DNA of 64,000 nt, taken from Devosia sp. GTDB taxonomy: Bacteria > Pseudomonadota > Alphaproteobacteria > Rhizobiales > Devosiaceae. The translations under genes and the position numbers were made by a program. Below the pieces are notes generated by a model, which saw only the letters and a program-made list of their open reading frames with translations, searched no databases and was not told the origin of the DNA. The stretch is from assembly GCA_028290665.1 (NCBI GenBank), contig JAQGJK010000023.1, positions 90,430 through 154,429 of the forward strand, given 5' to 3'. Below are positions 61,983 through 64,000 of the stretch, piece after piece (position 1 is the first letter of the stretch; the number at the start of each line of letters is the position of its first letter).

Positions 61983-62362
61983 TCGACAAGGCAGTCATCG
62001 CTAACCCGCGCACCAAGTATGGGTCAGGCCGCGGTGCGACCCGGCACTTCATCACCCAGCGGCTGACCGGGGCGCTCAATATCGGATTCACCGGGTTCCT
62101 CATCTGGCTGGTGTTCCGCTTGGCCGGCGCGACGCATCCGGAATTCATCGGTATCGTCGGCAATCCGGTCGTGGCGATTCTCCTCGCCATCCTCATCGTC
62201 AACGTTGTCATCCACATGCGCATAGGCATGCGCGAGGTGATCGAGGACTATGTGCATGACGAGCGCGTCAACCGGCTGAGCCGACTGCTGTCCAATTTCT
62301 TTGGTCTCGCGATCATCGTCCTCGCCTGGGGCGCCCTCGCCAAAATCGCCTTCTGGGGTTAA
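61979..62362 (+). CDS. sdhD: Succinate dehydrogenase hydrophobic anchor subunit
   Basis: A 127-residue protein read from ATG 61979, which overlaps the sdhC stop; longer frame starts are rejected. Segment [17 protein letters not shown] [19 protein letters not shown] and [20 protein letters not shown], with the quinone/haem side His, match SdhD. Followed by sdhA with a 4-base gap. Confidence 0.92.
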   Translation: MIDKAVIANPRTKYGSGRGATRHFITQRLTGALNIGFTGFLIWLVFRLAGATHPEFIGIVGNPVVAILLAILIVNVVIHMRIGMREVIEDYVHDERVNRLSRLLSNFFGLAIIVLAWGALAKIAFWG

Positions 62363-62366
62363 CCGC

Positions 62367-64000
62367 ATGGCCAGTTACGAACTCATCGACCACGAATTCG
62401 ACGTGGTCGTCGTCGGCGCCGGCGGGGCCGGGTTGCGCGCGACCCTCGGCATGGCCGAGCAGGGGCTCAAGACTGCCTGCATCACCAAGGTGTTCCCGAC
62501 CCGCAGCCACACCGTCGCGGCGCAGGGCGGCATCGCTGCCTCGCTCTCCAACATGGGCCCCGACAGCTGGCAGTGGCACATGTACGACACCGTCAAGGGC
62601 TCGGACTGGCTGGGCGACAATGACGCGATGGAATATCTCGCTCGCGAAGCCCCGGCGGCGATCTACGAGCTCGAACACTACGGCGTACCCTTCTCCCGCA
62701 CCGAGACGGGCAAGATCTACCAGCGGCCGTTTGGCGGCCACATGACCGAGTACGGTGATGGTCCGCCGGTACAGCGCACCTGCGCCGCCGCCGATCGCAC
62801 CGGCCATGCCATCCTCCACACGCTGTACGGCCAGTCGCTCAAGCACAATGCCGAGTTCTACATCGAGTATTTCGCGCTGGACCTGATCATGGGGCGTGAT
62901 GGCGCCTGCCAGGGCGTCATCGCCTGGAAGCTCGATGACGGCACGCTGCACCGGTTCCGCGCCAAGCTGGTGGTGCTGGCGACCGGCGGGTACGGCCGCT
63001 CATATTTCTCGGCAACCTCGGCCCATACCTGCACCGGCGACGGCAATGGCATGGTGGCGCGCGCCGGTCTGCCCCTGCAGGACATGGAGTTCGTGCAGTT
63101 CCACCCGACCGGGATCTACGGCGCCGGGTGCCTGATCACCGAGGGCGCCCGCGGCGAGGGCGGCTACCTGACCAATTCCGAGGGCGAGCGGTTCATGGAG
63201 CGCTATGCGCCCTCCGTGAAGGACCTGGCGCCGCGCGACATGGTCAGCCGCGCCATGACCATCGAGATCCGCGAAGGCCGCGGCGTCGGTCCGAAGAAGG
63301 ACCATATCTTCCTGCACCTGGACCACATCGACGCCAAGGTGCTGCACGAGCGCCTGCCGGGCATCTCGGAAACCGCCAAGATCTTCGCCGGCGTCGACGT
63401 CACCAAGGAGCCGATCCCGGTCCTGCCGACCGTCCACTACAACATGGGCGGCATACCGACGAACTTCTACGGCGAGGTGGTCACCAAGTCGGGCAGCGAT
63501 CCGGACTCGGTGGTCCCCGGCCTGATGGCGGTGGGCGAGGCGGCGTGCGTCAGCGTCCATGGCGCCAACCGCCTGGGCTCCAACAGCCTGATCGACCTGG
63601 TGGTGTTCGGCCGCGCCGTCGGCCTGCGCTGCGCCGACAAGCTGGTCCCCGGCGCCCAGCAGCCGGACCTCAAGGACGAATGGACCGCGCCGCACATGGC
63701 TCGCTTCGACCGCTTCCGCAACGCCGCCGGGACCAACTCGACGGCCGCCCTGCGACTGGCCATGCAGACCGCCATGCAGGAAGACGTCGCCGTCTACCGC
63801 CAGGGCGACACCCTGCAGAGCGGCGTCGATCGCATCGAAAAGGTCCGCCAGGAGGCCGAGCATATCGCGGTCACCGACCGCGGCCTGATCTGGAACACCG
63901 ACCTGGTCGAGACCCTCGAATTCGACAACCTGCTTGGCCAGGCCGCCGTCACCGGCAACGCCGCCTTCAACCGCACCGAAAGCCGCGGCGCCCAGGCCCG
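62367..64000 (+). CDS. sdhA: Succinate dehydrogenase flavoprotein subunit, 3' end missing
   Basis: The frame starts at ATG 62367 and stays open to the window edge (about 544 residues of the usual near 600). FAD motif [20 protein letters not shown], the covalent-FAD His in [15 protein letters not shown], the substrate loop [33 protein letters not shown] and [11 protein letters not shown] are present. It oxidises succinate to fumarate. Codon choice changes near 63.0 kb: Leu is 9 CTC to 7 CTG before and 2 CTC to 22 CTG after (hand count). Confidence 0.96.
   Translation, partial: MASYELIDHEFDVVVVGAGGAGLRATLGMAEQGLKTACITKVFPTRSHTVAAQGGIAASLSNMGPDSWQWHMYDTVKGSDWLGDNDAMEYLAREAPAAIYELEHYGVPFSRTETGKIYQRPFGGHMTEYGDGPPVQRTCAAADRTGHAILHTLYGQSLKHNAEFYIEYFALDLIMGRDGACQGVIAWKLDDGTLHRFRAKLVVLATGGYGRSYFSATSAHTCTGDGNGMVARAGLPLQDMEFVQFHPTGIYGAGCLITEGARGEGGYLTNSEGERFMERYAPSVKDLAPRDMVSRAMTIEIREGRGVGPKKDHIFLHLDHIDAKVLHERLPGISETAKIFAGVDVTKEPIPVLPTVHYNMGGIPTNFYGEVVTKSGSDPDSVVPGLMAVGEAACVSVHGANRLGSNSLIDLVVFGRAVGLRCADKLVPGAQQPDLKDEWTAPHMARFDRFRNAAGTNSTAALRLAMQTAMQEDVAVYRQGDTLQSGVDRIEKVRQEAEHIAVTDRGLIWNTDLVETLEFDNLLGQAAVTGNAAFNRTESRGAQA

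Overview
This window is high-GC DNA from an alphaproteobacterial chromosome. It is most likely from the order Hyphomicrobiales and possibly a Devosia-like lineage, but this placement is an inference from gene content and order. The supporting features are ubiH-type hydroxylase / glnK / amtB / ftsK in one block, leuD-leuB-asd-sdhCDA in one arm, a biliverdin phytochrome with a HWE-type kinase, CtrA-type TTAA-N7-TTAA boxes, and an EcfG-type GGAAC-N16-CGTT promoter. No rRNA, phage, insertion sequence or CRISPR array was seen. There is one tRNA (Gly-GCC).

Layout. 0-6.2 kb: a Fe-S/FAD oxidoreductase cut by the left edge, an RNA methyltransferase, small DUF2147 and cupin proteins, tRNA-Gly, then a proteostasis run (thioredoxin-TPR chaperedoxin, Lon N-domain protein, Trm112-like). 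6.2-15.9 kb: nitrogen control (sigma54-type promoter, glnK-amtB), a structured repeat-rich spacer, ftsK, rlmJ, a LysE exporter, argG. 16-23.9 kb: a PAS-GGDEF-EAL protein behind a CtrA box, an atypical SDR, a ferritin-like cluster (one 59-residue D-helix remnant and two full Tat-type proteins), an esterase, an MFS carrier with a MarR regulator. 24-29.3 kb: typA, DedA, YggT and the proton pyrophosphatase hppA. 29.36-30.30 kb: a short AT-rich foreign island with a HEPN-motif gene that is split by a frameshift.

30.6-36.3 kb: accessory metabolism (serine hydrolase, MarR with a perfect palindromic operator, YCII and RibD-like proteins, DUF3445 haem protein, NmrA and Gfo/Idh oxidoreductases). 36.4-46.4 kb: a stress and light block. 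It holds two translationally coupled DUF2382 (YsnF/AvaK) proteins behind an EcfG-type promoter, two Crp/Fnr regulators, a DUF6894 protein, a DHA2 drug exporter, a GAF histidine kinase, and a bphO-bphP operon that makes biliverdin and the photoreceptor that uses it. 46.6-64 kb: leucine biosynthesis (leuD, leuB), RidA, an orphan ParD antitoxin, a secreted M23 peptidase, a PLP decarboxylase, a PagL-type lipid A deacylase, a BaiN-type flavoprotein, a tandem double beta-barrel outer-membrane protein, asd, carbonic anhydrase, a NUDIX hydrolase, and the start of the succinate dehydrogenase operon. sdhA runs off the right edge.

Most of the window is ordinary housekeeping DNA. The parts most worth a second look are the ferritin D-helix mini-gene beside its two full-length paralogues, the frameshifted HEPN island, the EcfG and CtrA sites, an approximately 118-bp composite palindromic repeat present twice (48.3 and 54.8 kb), and an abrupt leucine-codon switch inside sdhA near 63.0 kb that suggests recombination or an assembly joint.
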